Source: an uncultured Erysipelotrichaceae bacterium | GTDB taxonomy: Bacteria > Bacillota_I > Bacilli_A > RFN20 > CAG-826 | Assembly (NCBI GenBank): GCA_902798595.1 | Contig: CADBXE010000001.1 | Coordinates: 1 to 64,000, forward strand | Direction of reading: 5' to 3' | Length of the DNA stretch: 64,000 nt | In this document: positions 1-8,699 of the stretch, in pieces | Layout: the number at the start of each line of letters is the position of its first letter | Position numbering within the stretch: position 1 is the stretch's first letter | Position numbers and translations under genes: made by a program | The notes under the pieces: model-generated | What the model was told of the DNA's origin: nothing | The model's input: the letters and a program-made list of their open reading frames with translations, nothing else | The model's database searches: none

Positions 1-404
1 ATTTAGTAGACCAAACAATATGATAATTAATGTTAAAAACACATGTTCTATTGTGTCTTAATTCTTCCATAGGTTTTCCTACATATAGTATAGCAAAAAT
101 ATGTAGATTATTCCACATAATATTTTATATTATCTATCTTATTATTTACCTTGCATATAGTAAGTGATAATGACTCTTTAAACACTTTCATCTCGGCAGT
201 TGAACAACCGAGGATTCCCGTTTAATTTCCTAAAGGTAAGAATTATTATCTAAGATATCGCGATATTGAATACACCATAAATGCGAGCAGTTATACTGTT
301 ATAACCGCGAAAGTTATTAAACCAGTAATGTAGTCATAATCTTTAATGGTATTAATTTATTAATAGAAAAGTTGTATAATAGAGCATTGCATAAAGGCTT
401 TGTT
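1..404. other. Intergenic region upstream of the protease gene
   Basis: I see no convincing gene here. It holds an 8-bp inverted repeat (CTACATAT/ATATGTAG, about 79-106), a short CTCGG/CCGAG hairpin near 192-213 that could be the end of an upstream transcript, and a perfect 12-bp palindrome ATATCGCGATAT at 255-266 whose 13-base core recurs at 8700-8712. A TATAAT box at 375-380 is the likely promoter of the next gene. Confidence 0.5.
255..266. promoter_or_regulatory. Palindrome ATATCGCGATAT, candidate operator copy 1
   Basis: A perfect 12-bp dyad about 110 bp upstream of the -10 box of the metalloprotease gene. The 13-mer TATCGCGATATTG is repeated exactly at 8700-8712 ahead of an HTH membrane-protein gene. 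The symmetry and the match suggest a regulator site; the regulator is unknown. Confidence 0.35.
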
Positions 405-3248
405 ATGAAAAAGAAATTACTACCATTATTTATTATTCCTTTCCTATTAACTGGTTGTTCCTTATTTGGGGATATTTTAGATGACAGTCCAACATACTCA
501 TATATCGATAAATCTTCCGATAATAAGAATACGAGTAGTATTTCTGTTGATACAGGTAACACTAATCAGACAAGTAAACCAACAGAAAGACCATATATCG
601 CTTTTGACGCGACAGGTTTTGAACGTAATGAAGAAAATGGTAATTATTTAATCACCGTTAAAAGAGGTGGCAGTTTCACTATTAACGCAGTAATCGCTAA
701 TGGGGATAGCTCTGAATACTCTTTGATTTATTCGTGGGCTGCAGGTAGTGAATATGGCACCATTAATAATAATGTTGTAAGAATCAATGATGATGCCAGA
801 TTAACTGCTACTCCATATGTCAAAATTGAACTGAAGAAAAATGGTTCTGATGGTGTAATTGATATCGTTTTAATTAGAATCACCATTATTGATAAATACC
901 AAGTCTCTGTGGTTTCTAAGAGTGAAGATGTTCTTGTCGTTAAATCAGACGTTACTGGTATCGATTATCAAATTAATGTGCCTTTGGCTAATACCTTCTA
1001 TGAATTACCAGTGGTTAAGTTAGAAGATTATGATGAGCCATACACTGTGGAATACGTTAACGATGATGGTGAATACTATAAAGATAAGATCGAATTTAGA
1101 AATGAAGAAAGTAACACCTATTTCCAAATCGTTGATAAATTCAATATGTTATCCAATTATCGTTTTCACGCTTTAATTAAAGATAACGAAAATAAAACAC
1201 TTAAAGATTTAGTTTTAGCTGCGACTGAAACTCTTGATAGCGAAGATGTCTTAACCGTTTATTATGGCGAATATAGCGAAAGAATTAGTAATGGCCAAAC
1301 AATTACTATCGAAAAGGAAGAAACGGCTTCTATTGCCTTAAATTCATATTTTAACGGCAATGCTTTGGCAACCTATAGCAGCGCCTATAGTGTCACTAGT
1401 GAAGATGTCACGGTTGCTTCTATCTCTAAGAAAGCTATTTCTGGTACTTCTACATATGTCATTAATCCACTAGGTAAAGTGGGCACTACAAAAATCAGTG
1501 TCTCTTATACATTCACTAATAGAGAAACAACATACACAGTTGATTTCTATGTCTCAGTTGTGGACACTAAGACACTTGAATCCATCTACGTCCCAGCGGG
1601 CGCTGATGCGTTTAAGGTTTATAACGAAAATAACATCATTATTAATGGTAAGATTTACGCTATTTATAGTGTCGGTGAACCTGAAGCTATCAACGGTCAT
1701 CCAAACCTCAGTGTCACTGTGAGTATGATTAATAGAAAATACGTTAAGGTGACACTCTCCTATACATATAGAGGTGTGACTAAAGAAGCCTCTTATGATG
1801 TAGATACTGATCCTACTCCAACATATGCTAAACGTTTATTAACTAAGAACTATCAAACTATGTGGGCTAATGCTGGTTATGTAACTATGCCAACAAAAGG
1901 TGACGCTGCTGCGTTAGTCATTCCTATTTGGTTTACTGATAGCGCTGACTTCATTAGCGTTGAAAAGAAAGATGAAAGTGGTTTAAATCAAAAAGAACAA
2001 GTCTTACAAGACATCAATTTAGTGGTCTTTGGTGAAAATGATGAAGTCCCATGGAGAAGTTTAAAGACATATTATCGTGAAGAATCATATGGCGCTTTAA
2101 ATATTGTTGGTAAAGTATCTGATTGGTATGAAGTAGATCATGCCTCCACAACGTACGCTTATCAAGATACCGCGATTAATACTCTCGCAGCTTCCGCGGT
2201 GAAATGGTACTTTGATAACAATCCAAGTGAAACACGTGGTGATTATGATAAAAATAACGATGGTAAGATTGATACATTAATTCTTTACTACGGCACTAAC
2301 TACCATAGCTTTAGAGATAACGGACAACCTCAAACAGCTAACTGGTTAAGAAGAACCAATAGCACTGGTGATAGTAGTATTTCTAACTATGCTTGGATGT
2401 CATTTGCGACCACTTATAACATTGATGGCTTAAGAACATCTAGGACTGGTCAATTAGACATTAATGATTTATCAAACTATGGTTTATATTCCAGAACTGT
2501 TATTCACGAGGTCGGCCACGCTTTAGGTTTATCTGATTATTATGATAAATCCATGACTAGAGAACCTGTTGGTGTCCTTAATATGCAATCTAGTGATTCA
2601 GGTGGTCATGATGCCTTCAGTGTCATGGCGATGGGTTGGACAGAACCATATGTCTTCTCCGCTGAAGACGCTGCTACTTCAACTCAACCAACCATAGAAA
2701 TCACCATTAAAGATTTCCAAAGCAGTGGTGATTTGATTATCCTCACTCCTAAATGGGATGGTTATCCATATGATTATTTATATAATCCATCAAATCCAAA
2801 CCCACCAGATTACAAAGAAATCTTTGATGAATATCTAGTGTTAGAATTATATACCCCAACTGGCTTAAATGCGAAAGAAGCCGCTAGAACGGATGTTGAT
2901 AACGCAAAAGTGCCAGGTATCAGATTATGGCACGTTAACGCTAAATTAGGTAGTAATGGTCGACACCTCTATACTAATAGCGCTACCGATACAAATTATG
3001 ATTTATTACATCTTATTAGAAATGATGTTAATAAAGACTACAACTCTTTAGCGAGATTAAGTGATGCTGATTTATTCAAACAAGGAGATTCATTCACCAT
3101 GGATAAATTCAAATCACAATTTTATAACCATGATGGTAAGTTAGATGATGGTCGTGGCTTAGGTTTCTCCTTTGGTGTTACAAAGATTGAAACAGATACC
3201 TATGGTAACGCAACTGCGACAATCAGAATCGCCTATATCGGTGGTTAA
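405..3248 (+). CDS. M6-like (immune inhibitor A type) secreted metalloprotease lipoprotein
   Basis: A 947-aa exported zinc protease. The N-terminus is a lipoprotein signal with lipobox LLTGCS, so it is probably lipid-anchored on the outer face of the membrane. The first ~450 residues are beta-rich Ig-like (BIG-type) repeats. The catalytic region near residue 700 has HEVGHALGLSDYYD, the HExxHxxGxxD zinc signature of M6/InhA-like peptidases, followed by FSVMAMGW, which resembles the Met-turn. The start at 405 is chosen over an upstream TTG because it begins the signal peptide (MKKKLLPLF). The TATAAT at 375-380 gives a short leader. The substrate is unknown; extracellular protein degradation is the likely role. 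Family assignment is fairly secure. Confidence 0.85.
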   Translation: MKKKLLPLFIIPFLLTGCSLFGDILDDSPTYSYIDKSSDNKNTSSISVDTGNTNQTSKPTERPYIAFDATGFERNEENGNYLITVKRGGSFTINAVIANGDSSEYSLIYSWAAGSEYGTINNNVVRINDDARLTATPYVKIELKKNGSDGVIDIVLIRITIIDKYQVSVVSKSEDVLVVKSDVTGIDYQINVPLANTFYELPVVKLEDYDEPYTVEYVNDDGEYYKDKIEFRNEESNTYFQIVDKFNMLSNYRFHALIKDNENKTLKDLVLAATETLDSEDVLTVYYGEYSERISNGQTITIEKEETASIALNSYFNGNALATYSSAYSVTSEDVTVASISKKAISGTSTYVINPLGKVGTTKISVSYTFTNRETTYTVDFYVSVVDTKTLESIYVPAGADAFKVYNENNIIINGKIYAIYSVGEPEAINGHPNLSVTVSMINRKYVKVTLSYTYRGVTKEASYDVDTDPTPTYAKRLLTKNYQTMWANAGYVTMPTKGDAAALVIPIWFTDSADFISVEKKDESGLNQKEQVLQDINLVVFGENDEVPWRSLKTYYREESYGALNIVGKVSDWYEVDHASTTYAYQDTAINTLAASAVKWYFDNNPSETRGDYDKNNDGKIDTLILYYGTNYHSFRDNGQPQTANWLRRTNSTGDSSISNYAWMSFATTYNIDGLRTSRTGQLDINDLSNYGLYSRTVIHEVGHALGLSDYYDKSMTREPVGVLNMQSSDSGGHDAFSVMAMGWTEPYVFSAEDAATSTQPTIEITIKDFQSSGDLIILTPKWDGYPYDYLYNPSNPNPPDYKEIFDEYLVLELYTPTGLNAKEAARTDVDNAKVPGIRLWHVNAKLGSNGRHLYTNSATDTNYDLLHLIRNDVNKDYNSLARLSDADLFKQGDSFTMDKFKSQFYNHDGKLDDGRGLGFSFGVTKIETDTYGNATATIRIAYIGG

Positions 3249-3261
3249 TATAAAATTCTAT

Positions 3262-3290
3262 TGCATTAACATCCCATATTAGATATATTT
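3262..3290 (+). promoter_or_regulatory. Promoter TTGCAT-17-TATATT of small-RNA-like element A
   Basis: -35 TTGCAT at 3262-3267 and -10 TATATT at 3285-3290 with a 17-bp spacer. The same two hexamers with the same spacing occur at 5580-5608. Transcription would begin near 3297 and meet a terminator about 80 nt later. Confidence 0.55.
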
Positions 3291-3380
3291 ATGGGGCTGC
3301 TCGATAGAGTAGCAATGAATTTTTTCTAAGTATCTAGGAAAACTCACTGGAAGGGAAGCCAGTGGGTTTTCATTTATTTT
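3291..3380 (+). ncRNA. Small-RNA-like element A with terminator
   Basis: Between the promoter above and a strong terminator (stem 3340-3351/3360-3372, loop of 8, then a T-rich run) lies about 80 nt with a hairpin GCTGCTC/GAGTAGC near 3296-3314 and no ORF. The element shares promoter, first hairpin and layout with 5580-5712. It also ends the protease transcript. It could instead be an attenuated leader of the gene at 3456. Confidence 0.5.
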
Positions 3381-3455
3381 TGTTCGATTAATTCAAAATT
3401 TTTTAGCAGATTTCTTTATATTATATTGTCTTATAAGTAGGAGGGACCAAATAAT

Positions 3456-5483
3456 ATGAAAAAATCTGTCCTTATTGTACCTTTATTGATGTTACCTTTC
3501 CTTTGCTCATGTGATGAAAATGGAACAAGTAGCTTTAATCATAACGTTACTGTGAGTTTCGATTCTAATGGTGGCACTCAAGTAGCGGAGCAATCCATCA
3601 AACGCGGTAGAAAAGCCACTAAGCCAGAAGATCCATTTAAAGAAGGCTACACATTTGCCAACTGGACCTATCACGATAATGAATATGACTTTGATACACC
3701 GGTTTACAAAGATATTACTTTAGTCGCTAATTATGTCCTAAATGATTACACAGTCGTCTTTAAAAATGTTGATGGTACTGTCTTAGATACTCAAGATAAT
3801 CTTCACTTTGGCGACGCTATTAAATATCACGGTGAAAGGCCAACATATCCTAATCCAAATCCTGAATACACATATTTATTCGCAGGTTGGGATCAACCGT
3901 TGATTGTTACTGGTGATATGGTAATTAATGCCTTATTCAATAGCAGATACGCAAAATACACTCTTCGTTATGTGAGTCGTGACATGGTTGTCCTTTATGA
4001 AGGCATCATTGATAATCCTGAAAATATCCCAGCATATCCAAATGGTAGACTACCAGACTACGCTGAAAACGGCTTACAATATCAATTCAGTGGTTGGCGT
4101 AGAGTGGATAACAATGATGAAATCACCATGTATGCCCAATATGAAGCCTGTTCCTATGGTGTGAACTTCAATATGAATGTTGTTTCTGGCTACGAAGGTG
4201 ATGCAGAAAATGTCGTTCTTCCAAGAAAGTGGAACGGTTACACAATCGATACAATCGGTGAAGAAGCTTTTAAAGATTGTACCTTTGTTAAAGAAGTTGA
4301 TGTTCCTGAAACAGTTAATGACGTTTTAATGAATGCTTTCCAAAACTGCACAGGCTTAGAATCCATCTCCTTTAAAGAAGGCTTACACTTCTTAGAAAAT
4401 AAAGCATTTAATGGCTGTACTTCTTTAAGAAGCATTAGTATTCCTAATAGTTTCATTAATATTTCATCTAACGCTTTTGAAGGCTGTACCGCTCTTACAT
4501 ATAACGAATATCAAAACGGTTTATATTTAGGTAACGCTAATAATCCATATTTAGTATTAATGTCCTTAATTAATAAATCAGCAGATTCATTCACAATGCA
4601 CGATAACTGTGAAGTTACCGCTGGTAGTGCCTTTACAGAAACAACCGCATTAAGAAATGTTGTGGTTTCTAATAGCCTTAGACAATTAGGTCAAAATGGA
4701 TTCTGCTATTGCACCAATCTCAACGCTACCACATACGATAACGCTAAATACATTGGTAGTGCGACTAACCCATACTTAGTGCTTATTAAAGCCAATAATA
4801 AATCAATTGATGAATGTAATGTTCACACTAACTGCAAACTTATCGATGATAACGCATTTAATGGCTGCACAAAATTAAAAGGTGTTGTCCTACCAGCGGG
4901 ACTTACCTACTTAGGTATGCAAGCCTTCTATAACTGTGAAGCATTAACCGCTATCGATGTTCCTGCTTCTGTTGTCAGTATTGATCCACTGGCGTTTGCT
5001 AAATGCAAGAAACTTGAAACAGTAGTGTTACATGATGGTCTTATCTATATCGAACCAAATGCCTTTGCGCAATGCGAAGCCTTAAAGGAAATTACAATTC
5101 CTGATACTGTTATCTATCTTGGCGATTCCGCTTTCAGCGCATGTACTGCTTTAGAAGAAGTAACCTTATCTAAGAATCTTATTAAGATTTGTAGAAACAC
5201 ATTCTCAAACTGCAGTTCCTTAAAGAGTGTCTTTATCCCTAAAGACGTTAACGAAATCAAAGAAAGAGCGTTCTATGGCTGCACAAGTCTTGAAACCGTT
5301 TATATGCCTTATAGTGTTAAAGTTTTAGGGGCTAGACTCTTTACAGGTATCAACCGTCAAGTAGTCATTAACTACGCTGGTAGAGAAGCTGATTGGAACG
5401 ATATCGTTAAAGATGCCACTTGGAATTCAGGTGCCAACCAACTTGTCGTGGAGTTCCCTGATTATCAAGCAGAACAAGAATAA
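3456..5483 (+). CDS. BspA-type leucine-rich repeat lipoprotein with InlB B-like repeats
   Basis: A 675-aa surface protein. The signal peptide ends in lipobox LCSC (residues ~16-19). Residues ~28-95 form a Listeria-Bacteroides (InlB B) repeat, with the typical FDSNGG...Y.F..W pattern, followed by two diverged copies to about residue 230. From ~245 to 650 run BspA/LRR_5-type repeats built on AF..C..L..I.IP. Known relatives act as adhesins or host/matrix-binding proteins in gut and oral bacteria. The start is supported by a strong AGGAGGG ribosome site 11 nt upstream. A terminator follows at 5531-5569. Confidence 0.88.
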   Translation: MKKSVLIVPLLMLPFLCSCDENGTSSFNHNVTVSFDSNGGTQVAEQSIKRGRKATKPEDPFKEGYTFANWTYHDNEYDFDTPVYKDITLVANYVLNDYTVVFKNVDGTVLDTQDNLHFGDAIKYHGERPTYPNPNPEYTYLFAGWDQPLIVTGDMVINALFNSRYAKYTLRYVSRDMVVLYEGIIDNPENIPAYPNGRLPDYAENGLQYQFSGWRRVDNNDEITMYAQYEACSYGVNFNMNVVSGYEGDAENVVLPRKWNGYTIDTIGEEAFKDCTFVKEVDVPETVNDVLMNAFQNCTGLESISFKEGLHFLENKAFNGCTSLRSISIPNSFINISSNAFEGCTALTYNEYQNGLYLGNANNPYLVLMSLINKSADSFTMHDNCEVTAGSAFTETTALRNVVVSNSLRQLGQNGFCYCTNLNATTYDNAKYIGSATNPYLVLIKANNKSIDECNVHTNCKLIDDNAFNGCTKLKGVVLPAGLTYLGMQAFYNCEALTAIDVPASVVSIDPLAFAKCKKLETVVLHDGLIYIEPNAFAQCEALKEITIPDTVIYLGDSAFSACTALEEVTLSKNLIKICRNTFSNCSSLKSVFIPKDVNEIKERAFYGCTSLETVYMPYSVKVLGARLFTGINRQVVINYAGREADWNDIVKDATWNSGANQLVVEFPDYQAEQE

Positions 5484-5530
5484 CTAAAGAAGTAATTGGC
5501 CCGCCGACGCCATTTACATAAACCATCTAT

Positions 5531-5569
5531 AAAACCCGCTCCGTTCTCCTGCTGCGGGTTTTATTTTTT
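5531..5569 (+). terminator. Rho-independent terminator after the BspA-like gene
   Basis: AAAACCCGC (5531-5539) pairs with GCGGGTTTT (5554-5562), followed by a T-run. It closes the adhesin transcript. Confidence 0.85.
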
Positions 5570-5579
5570 AAAATAACAC

Positions 5580-5608
5580 TTGCATTACTAACAAATAATA
5601 GATATATT
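5580..5608 (+). promoter_or_regulatory. Promoter TTGCAT-17-TATATT of small-RNA-like element B
   Basis: -35 TTGCAT at 5580-5585 and -10 TATATT at 5603-5608, spacer 17, directly after the preceding terminator. It is nearly identical to the promoter at 3262-3290, including the AGATATATT context. Confidence 0.6.
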
Positions 5609-5712
5609 AATCAGGCTCGAAAGAGCAAACTACTAAAAGCCTACTAAAAGGCTACATTCAACATTTTCTAGAGGGACCCGTTTTTTTATGATTTAGCCGG
5701 GTCTTTTCTTTT
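5609..5712 (+). ncRNA. Small-RNA-like element B with terminator
   Basis: About 98 nt from the predicted start to a terminator (GACCCG 5675-5680 / CGGGTC 5698-5703, then T-rich). It is an isolated transcription unit with its own promoter and terminator and no ORF. Internal hairpins are GCTC/GAGC near 5615-5625 and AGCCT/AGGCT near 5638-5653, with a repeated ACTAAAAG. It looks like a sibling of element A. Confidence 0.55.
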
Positions 5713-5762
5713 GATGACATCTTAATATTATTTGTTATAATAATATCTAGAGGTACTTATAT

Positions 5763-6440
5763 ATGTTTAAATTCTGGGGTGATGGCTCAGACTTTTCAAA
5801 GTCTTTAGTGGACGCCATCAAAGTAAGAAGTACAGAAAACTTCAATTGGACTTTTATTTTCATCTTAGCTGTAGTTTTTTATGTCTACTGGAGTGAAATC
5901 CATAAAAAGAACTATCCAGCCGTACAAGCTGGCTTAGCCTTATATGGTGTGCACTGGTTATATGAAATCACTAACGCGATTATTGGTAAGATCAGTGGTT
6001 ATCCATTATGGTCAGTATCTAATGATTCCACGACATTTATTCTTTTAATAGGTGTTTCTTGGGAATTATCAATGATGTTCTCTTTAGCGGGTATTATCTC
6101 CTTTAAGATGATGCCTCAGGATAGAACAAAGAGATACTTTGCTAGAGGTAAGTTTAAGGGTATTAGTTGCAAACTCATGGTCGCTATTGAGATGGCCTTA
6201 TTATTCGCCTTATTTGAGTCCTTCCTAGCGGGTACATCTAACCATTCATTTATTTGGGTCTATCCATGGTGGGGTGTTATCCCAGTATTTATTACTACCT
6301 ATATTCCATTCTTCTTAGCTAGTAACTATGTTCCAGATATGAAACCAAAGACACGTAACATCTTCTTAATCTCTGAATGGGGATTAGTGGCATTATTATT
6401 AGCGATCTTAATTCCTTGTGGGTTATCTAAAAACAAATAG
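5763..6440 (+). CDS. Multi-pass membrane protein, function unknown
   Basis: A 225-aa protein with about six hydrophobic segments and no catalytic motif I recognise. The promoter TATAAT at 5736-5741 lies 21 nt upstream; the ribosome site is weak (AGAGGT). The gene is monocistronic: a small-RNA-like element precedes it and an S-box riboswitch with its own promoter begins just after its stop. Confidence 0.65.
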   Translation: MFKFWGDGSDFSKSLVDAIKVRSTENFNWTFIFILAVVFYVYWSEIHKKNYPAVQAGLALYGVHWLYEITNAIIGKISGYPLWSVSNDSTTFILLIGVSWELSMMFSLAGIISFKMMPQDRTKRYFARGKFKGISCKLMVAIEMALLFALFESFLAGTSNHSFIWVYPWWGVIPVFITTYIPFFLASNYVPDMKPKTRNIFLISEWGLVALLLAILIPCGLSKNK

Positions 6441-6445
6441 TTGTT

Positions 6446-6451
6446 ATATAA
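6446..6451 (+). promoter_or_regulatory. Probable -10 box for the S-box leader
   Basis: TATAAT lies about 10 nt before the P1 helix of the riboswitch. A weak TTATCT is the possible -35. It overlaps the end of the upstream membrane protein's region, so the riboswitch transcript is independent. Confidence 0.5.
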
Positions 6452-6455
6452 TATA

Positions 6456-6547
6456 CCCATCCATAAAGAGAACGGTGAGGGACAAGCCCTATAACCCGTC
6501 AGCAACCTGCTATATAGATAGTAAGGTGCTAATGCTTGATCGATGGG
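6456..6547 (+). ncRNA. SAM-I (S-box) riboswitch aptamer
   Basis: The region shows the S-box core: AGAACGGTGAGGGACAAGCC, GCAACC and the diagnostic AAGGTGCTAA, closed by a P1 helix CCCATC (6456-6461) with GATGGG (6542-6547). It binds S-adenosylmethionine and, as in known S-boxes, should turn the downstream gene off when SAM is plentiful. The expression platform follows: AATAATT (around 6549) can pair with AATTATT (around 6567) as an antiterminator that excludes the terminator at 6574-6596. Confidence 0.92.
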
Positions 6548-6573
6548 GAATAATTGACACGGGATTAATTATT

Positions 6574-6607
6574 GCTCCTATCGATGCGATGGGAGCTTTT
6601 CTTCTTT
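6574..6607 (+). terminator. Riboswitch-controlled intrinsic terminator
   Basis: GCTCCTATCG (6574-6583) pairs with CGATGGGAGC (6587-6596), loop ATG, followed by TTTTCTTCTTT. The 5' arm overlaps the antiterminator and resembles the P1 strand, giving the usual S-box competition. Confidence 0.9.
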
Positions 6608-6638
6608 ATGGATATAAACATAAGGAGAAAAGATATAT

Positions 6639-6887
6639 ATGTTTAAGATTTATGAGCTCCGTTATAAAGATAGGAATAGTGGAGTTGGTTTTGTATTCTA
6701 CGCTAGAAGCGAGGTATTTGCGGATAGATTAGCTAGTAGAATAACTGCTTTAGGCATATATAGCCTTCAGAGAAGAAAAATGGGTTATAAGAAAGAATGC
6801 TACACAGAGATACCACCATATGAGTTGGAATTCGAACAAGATGAATATGTAGAAGATATGGAAAGCAGCTACAGTGTAGTTAAATAA
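6639..6887 (+). CDS. 82-aa protein of unknown function under SAM riboswitch control
   Basis: A soluble protein (N-terminus MFKIYELRYKDRN) with an acidic C-terminus (about residues 60-82). I do not recognise a family. A good ribosome site, AAGGAG, sits 12 nt before the ATG, after the S-box terminator. It is the only gene on this transcript, because a perfect 9-bp hairpin (6883-6904) spans its stop codon. S-box control implies a role tied to methionine, cysteine or SAM metabolism, but nothing in the sequence says which. Confidence 0.75.
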   Translation: MFKIYELRYKDRNSGVGFVFYARSEVFADRLASRITALGIYSLQRRKMGYKKECYTEIPPYELEFEQDEYVEDMESSYSVVK

Positions 6888-6904
6888 GAAACATATTTCT
6901 TATT
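6883..6904 (+). terminator. Hairpin over the stop codon of the 82-aa gene
   Basis: AATAAGAAA/TTTCTTATT, 9 bp with a 4-nt loop. The T-run after it is short, so termination may be partial; it may act as a 3'-end stabiliser. Confidence 0.45.
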
Positions 6905-6965
6905 ACTGAGCACGAGCCCACTCATACTCGAATAGATTTTTAGTGACTTTCCTACAGGAAAAAGG

Positions 6966-7067
6966 TATGATTTTTGCCTCAAAAACACATAAACACGTCG
7001 TGTAACCGCGACTCACTCATAATTATTCAGAAGCTCTTACAAGTACTTATACTTGAGGGCTTTTTCA
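6966..7067 (+). ncRNA. Possible small RNA with terminator
   Basis: TATGAT at 6966-6971 could be a -10 box (weak -35). Downstream are a palindrome ACACGTCGTGT and a terminator: AGCTCT near 7029 with AGGGCT near 7057, inner stem CAAGTA/TACTTG, then TTTTTC. No ORF of note. The following stretch to 7291 holds a hairpin AGGGAA/TTCCCT near 7111-7128 and a duplicated GGGAATATGTTTT but no gene. Confidence 0.35.
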
Positions 7068-7291
7068 GGCTTTGTGGGAATATGTTTTTTAAGTTTAGGG
7101 TCCCATATCAGGGAATATGTTTTCCCTATTATATATTTATATATAAGGATATAGGAGTTGTCATATTTGACAGAGCGCTAAAAACACTAATTTTTTAGGG
7201 AAGGCAAAACTGACTACAAAAGTTGTCGCCAATGACTACTATTTGATATAGCTAAGTGTTATCATATTTGTGTTCAACGGAGGAAAGAAAC

Positions 7292-8386
7292 ATGACCAGC
7301 TTACAGAAAAACATTGATCATTATATGGAATTAAAAGGCATCAAAATGTATAGCCATCTTCTTCGCGCTATCGCTCTAAAACTTGGTATTAAAAGCCAGG
7401 ATGCATATGACTTTGCCAATAGAGAAAAGGCGAACTTTTCTAAAATGCTGAAAGGCGAAAGACCTCTTAAATACGAATACATCATTCCGCTAGAAAAAAT
7501 CTTTGGCGTTTCTTTAGCTAGGATGATGGACGAAGACTCCTATAAGTTTCCGGTAGAAAAAGAAATGGTGCCATACATTAAAGGCTTTAGATATTATGCT
7601 TATTTAGATAATAAAGACTTATATGAAAAGGAATTGGCTACGTTACTCAGTAAAGAAGGAAAATCAATACTTCATGAAATGGATGAATTTGGCAAAACAT
7701 TCCTTGATTATGTAGTTGAATACAAGGCGGTTAACGGTGTTAGATTCTTGCATGATTTCTATAAAATTAGACTAAGATTTTGGACTAATCAATTTGAAAC
7801 AGAACCAAAGGGAATCTTTTGGATCCATGATACAGCTATTGAATTTTGTAGAATGGTGGCAAATATGGGTGATTTGAAATTGTTCAATGATATTTATGAT
7901 TCCTATTGCATGTTTGCGTCAAACGGATTCTACCTTCCTCAAATACTTTATAGTCAAGATGATTTCTATGAAATAGTCATGGACCACGAATATTTATTTA
8001 ATGATCTGTTTGATATCAAAACTTATAAATATGAATTTGGTCCATCAGGGAAAAGAAAACAAGGAAGAGACGGCATGTCTTTCAGCTCGATAAATCCTGT
8101 TATAAATGGTTGCTTAAACTATGCATTAAAGCATTTAGATAAATATAAAAAACAAGCTCAAGAGATTTTGAAGTTTGGAATTGAACATAACGCCAGAGTT
8201 AAAGAAGGGCTTACTTTAAAACCAGAAGATGTCTACATCGATGAAATCGGCGGCCTAAGAAATATTAGAAATAACGATGTTGTCGATATTGCGATAGAAG
8301 CGAATGTTAAAGATATTAAAGACAATGAAATAAACAAATTAATTTCTGAATTGCCTAAATTTAATGAACCATATTGGAGAAGATAA
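7292..8386 (+). CDS. HTH-containing protein of unknown function
   Basis: A 364-aa protein whose first ~85 residues resemble a divergent XRE/Cro-like helix-turn-helix region, with a putative recognition region NREKANFSKMLKGERPLKYE and then IIPLEKIFGVSLARMMDED. The remaining ~280 residues are predicted helical, with no motif I recognise. The start at 7292 is chosen because GGAGGAA lies 7 nt upstream. A 47-aa acidic ORF begins 2 nt after the stop and is probably translated with it. The layout recalls a regulator with a small partner; the function is open. Confidence 0.6.
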   Translation: MTSLQKNIDHYMELKGIKMYSHLLRAIALKLGIKSQDAYDFANREKANFSKMLKGERPLKYEYIIPLEKIFGVSLARMMDEDSYKFPVEKEMVPYIKGFRYYAYLDNKDLYEKELATLLSKEGKSILHEMDEFGKTFLDYVVEYKAVNGVRFLHDFYKIRLRFWTNQFETEPKGIFWIHDTAIEFCRMVANMGDLKLFNDIYDSYCMFASNGFYLPQILYSQDDFYEIVMDHEYLFNDLFDIKTYKYEFGPSGKRKQGRDGMSFSSINPVINGCLNYALKHLDKYKKQAQEILKFGIEHNARVKEGLTLKPEDVYIDEIGGLRNIRNNDVVDIAIEANVKDIKDNEINKLISELPKFNEPYWRR

Positions 8387-8388
8387 TT

Positions 8389-8532
8389 ATGGGCCCAAAA
8401 TGGTGTTTGAACTACGATTCAGGTGATTATGAATGGATCGATGAAAACGGATATAGCTGGGATCAAGGCGAATATGTTTATAACTGGGATCGCAGCGCAT
8501 TCGACGATGATGACGAAGACGATAATTGGTAA
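8389..8532 (+). CDS. 47-aa acidic, Trp-rich small protein
   Basis: The ORF starts 2 nt after the HTH protein's stop, so reinitiation is likely. It has five Trp, four Tyr, and a C-terminal acidic tail (DDDDEDDNW). It has no signal peptide or basic patch. The strong negative charge is reminiscent of DNA mimics or small inhibitors of nucleic-acid-binding proteins, but this is only inference. A terminator follows 40 nt later, so the two genes form a closed operon. Confidence 0.6.
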   Translation: MGPKWCLNYDSGDYEWIDENGYSWDQGEYVYNWDRSAFDDDDEDDNW

Positions 8533-8571
8533 ATAGCATATACCTCCTTTCTATCCTTTCTCTGCAGAGAG

Positions 8572-8616
8572 GTTCCTGCCAGTGTTCTCCTCACACTAAT
8601 GGTGGGAACTTTTCTT
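8572..8616 (+). terminator. Terminator after the HTH/acidic-protein pair
   Basis: GTTCC-TGCCA-GTGT pairs with ACACT-TGG-GGGAAC with small bulges, followed by TTTTC. The rest of the gap to 8836 holds the palindrome at 8700 and the promoter at 8729-8756. Confidence 0.75.
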
Positions 8617-8699
8617 ATGTACAAGTGAAGGGATTCACTCAAAGAGTGTTTGTAAGTCGTTTACAATATTTATAAAATAAGTATGTACATGCACGTAAG

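Noticed and set aside
6418-6732. 104-aa plus-strand frame across the S-box
   Set aside because: It reads through the riboswitch and terminator, so it is not a protein gene.
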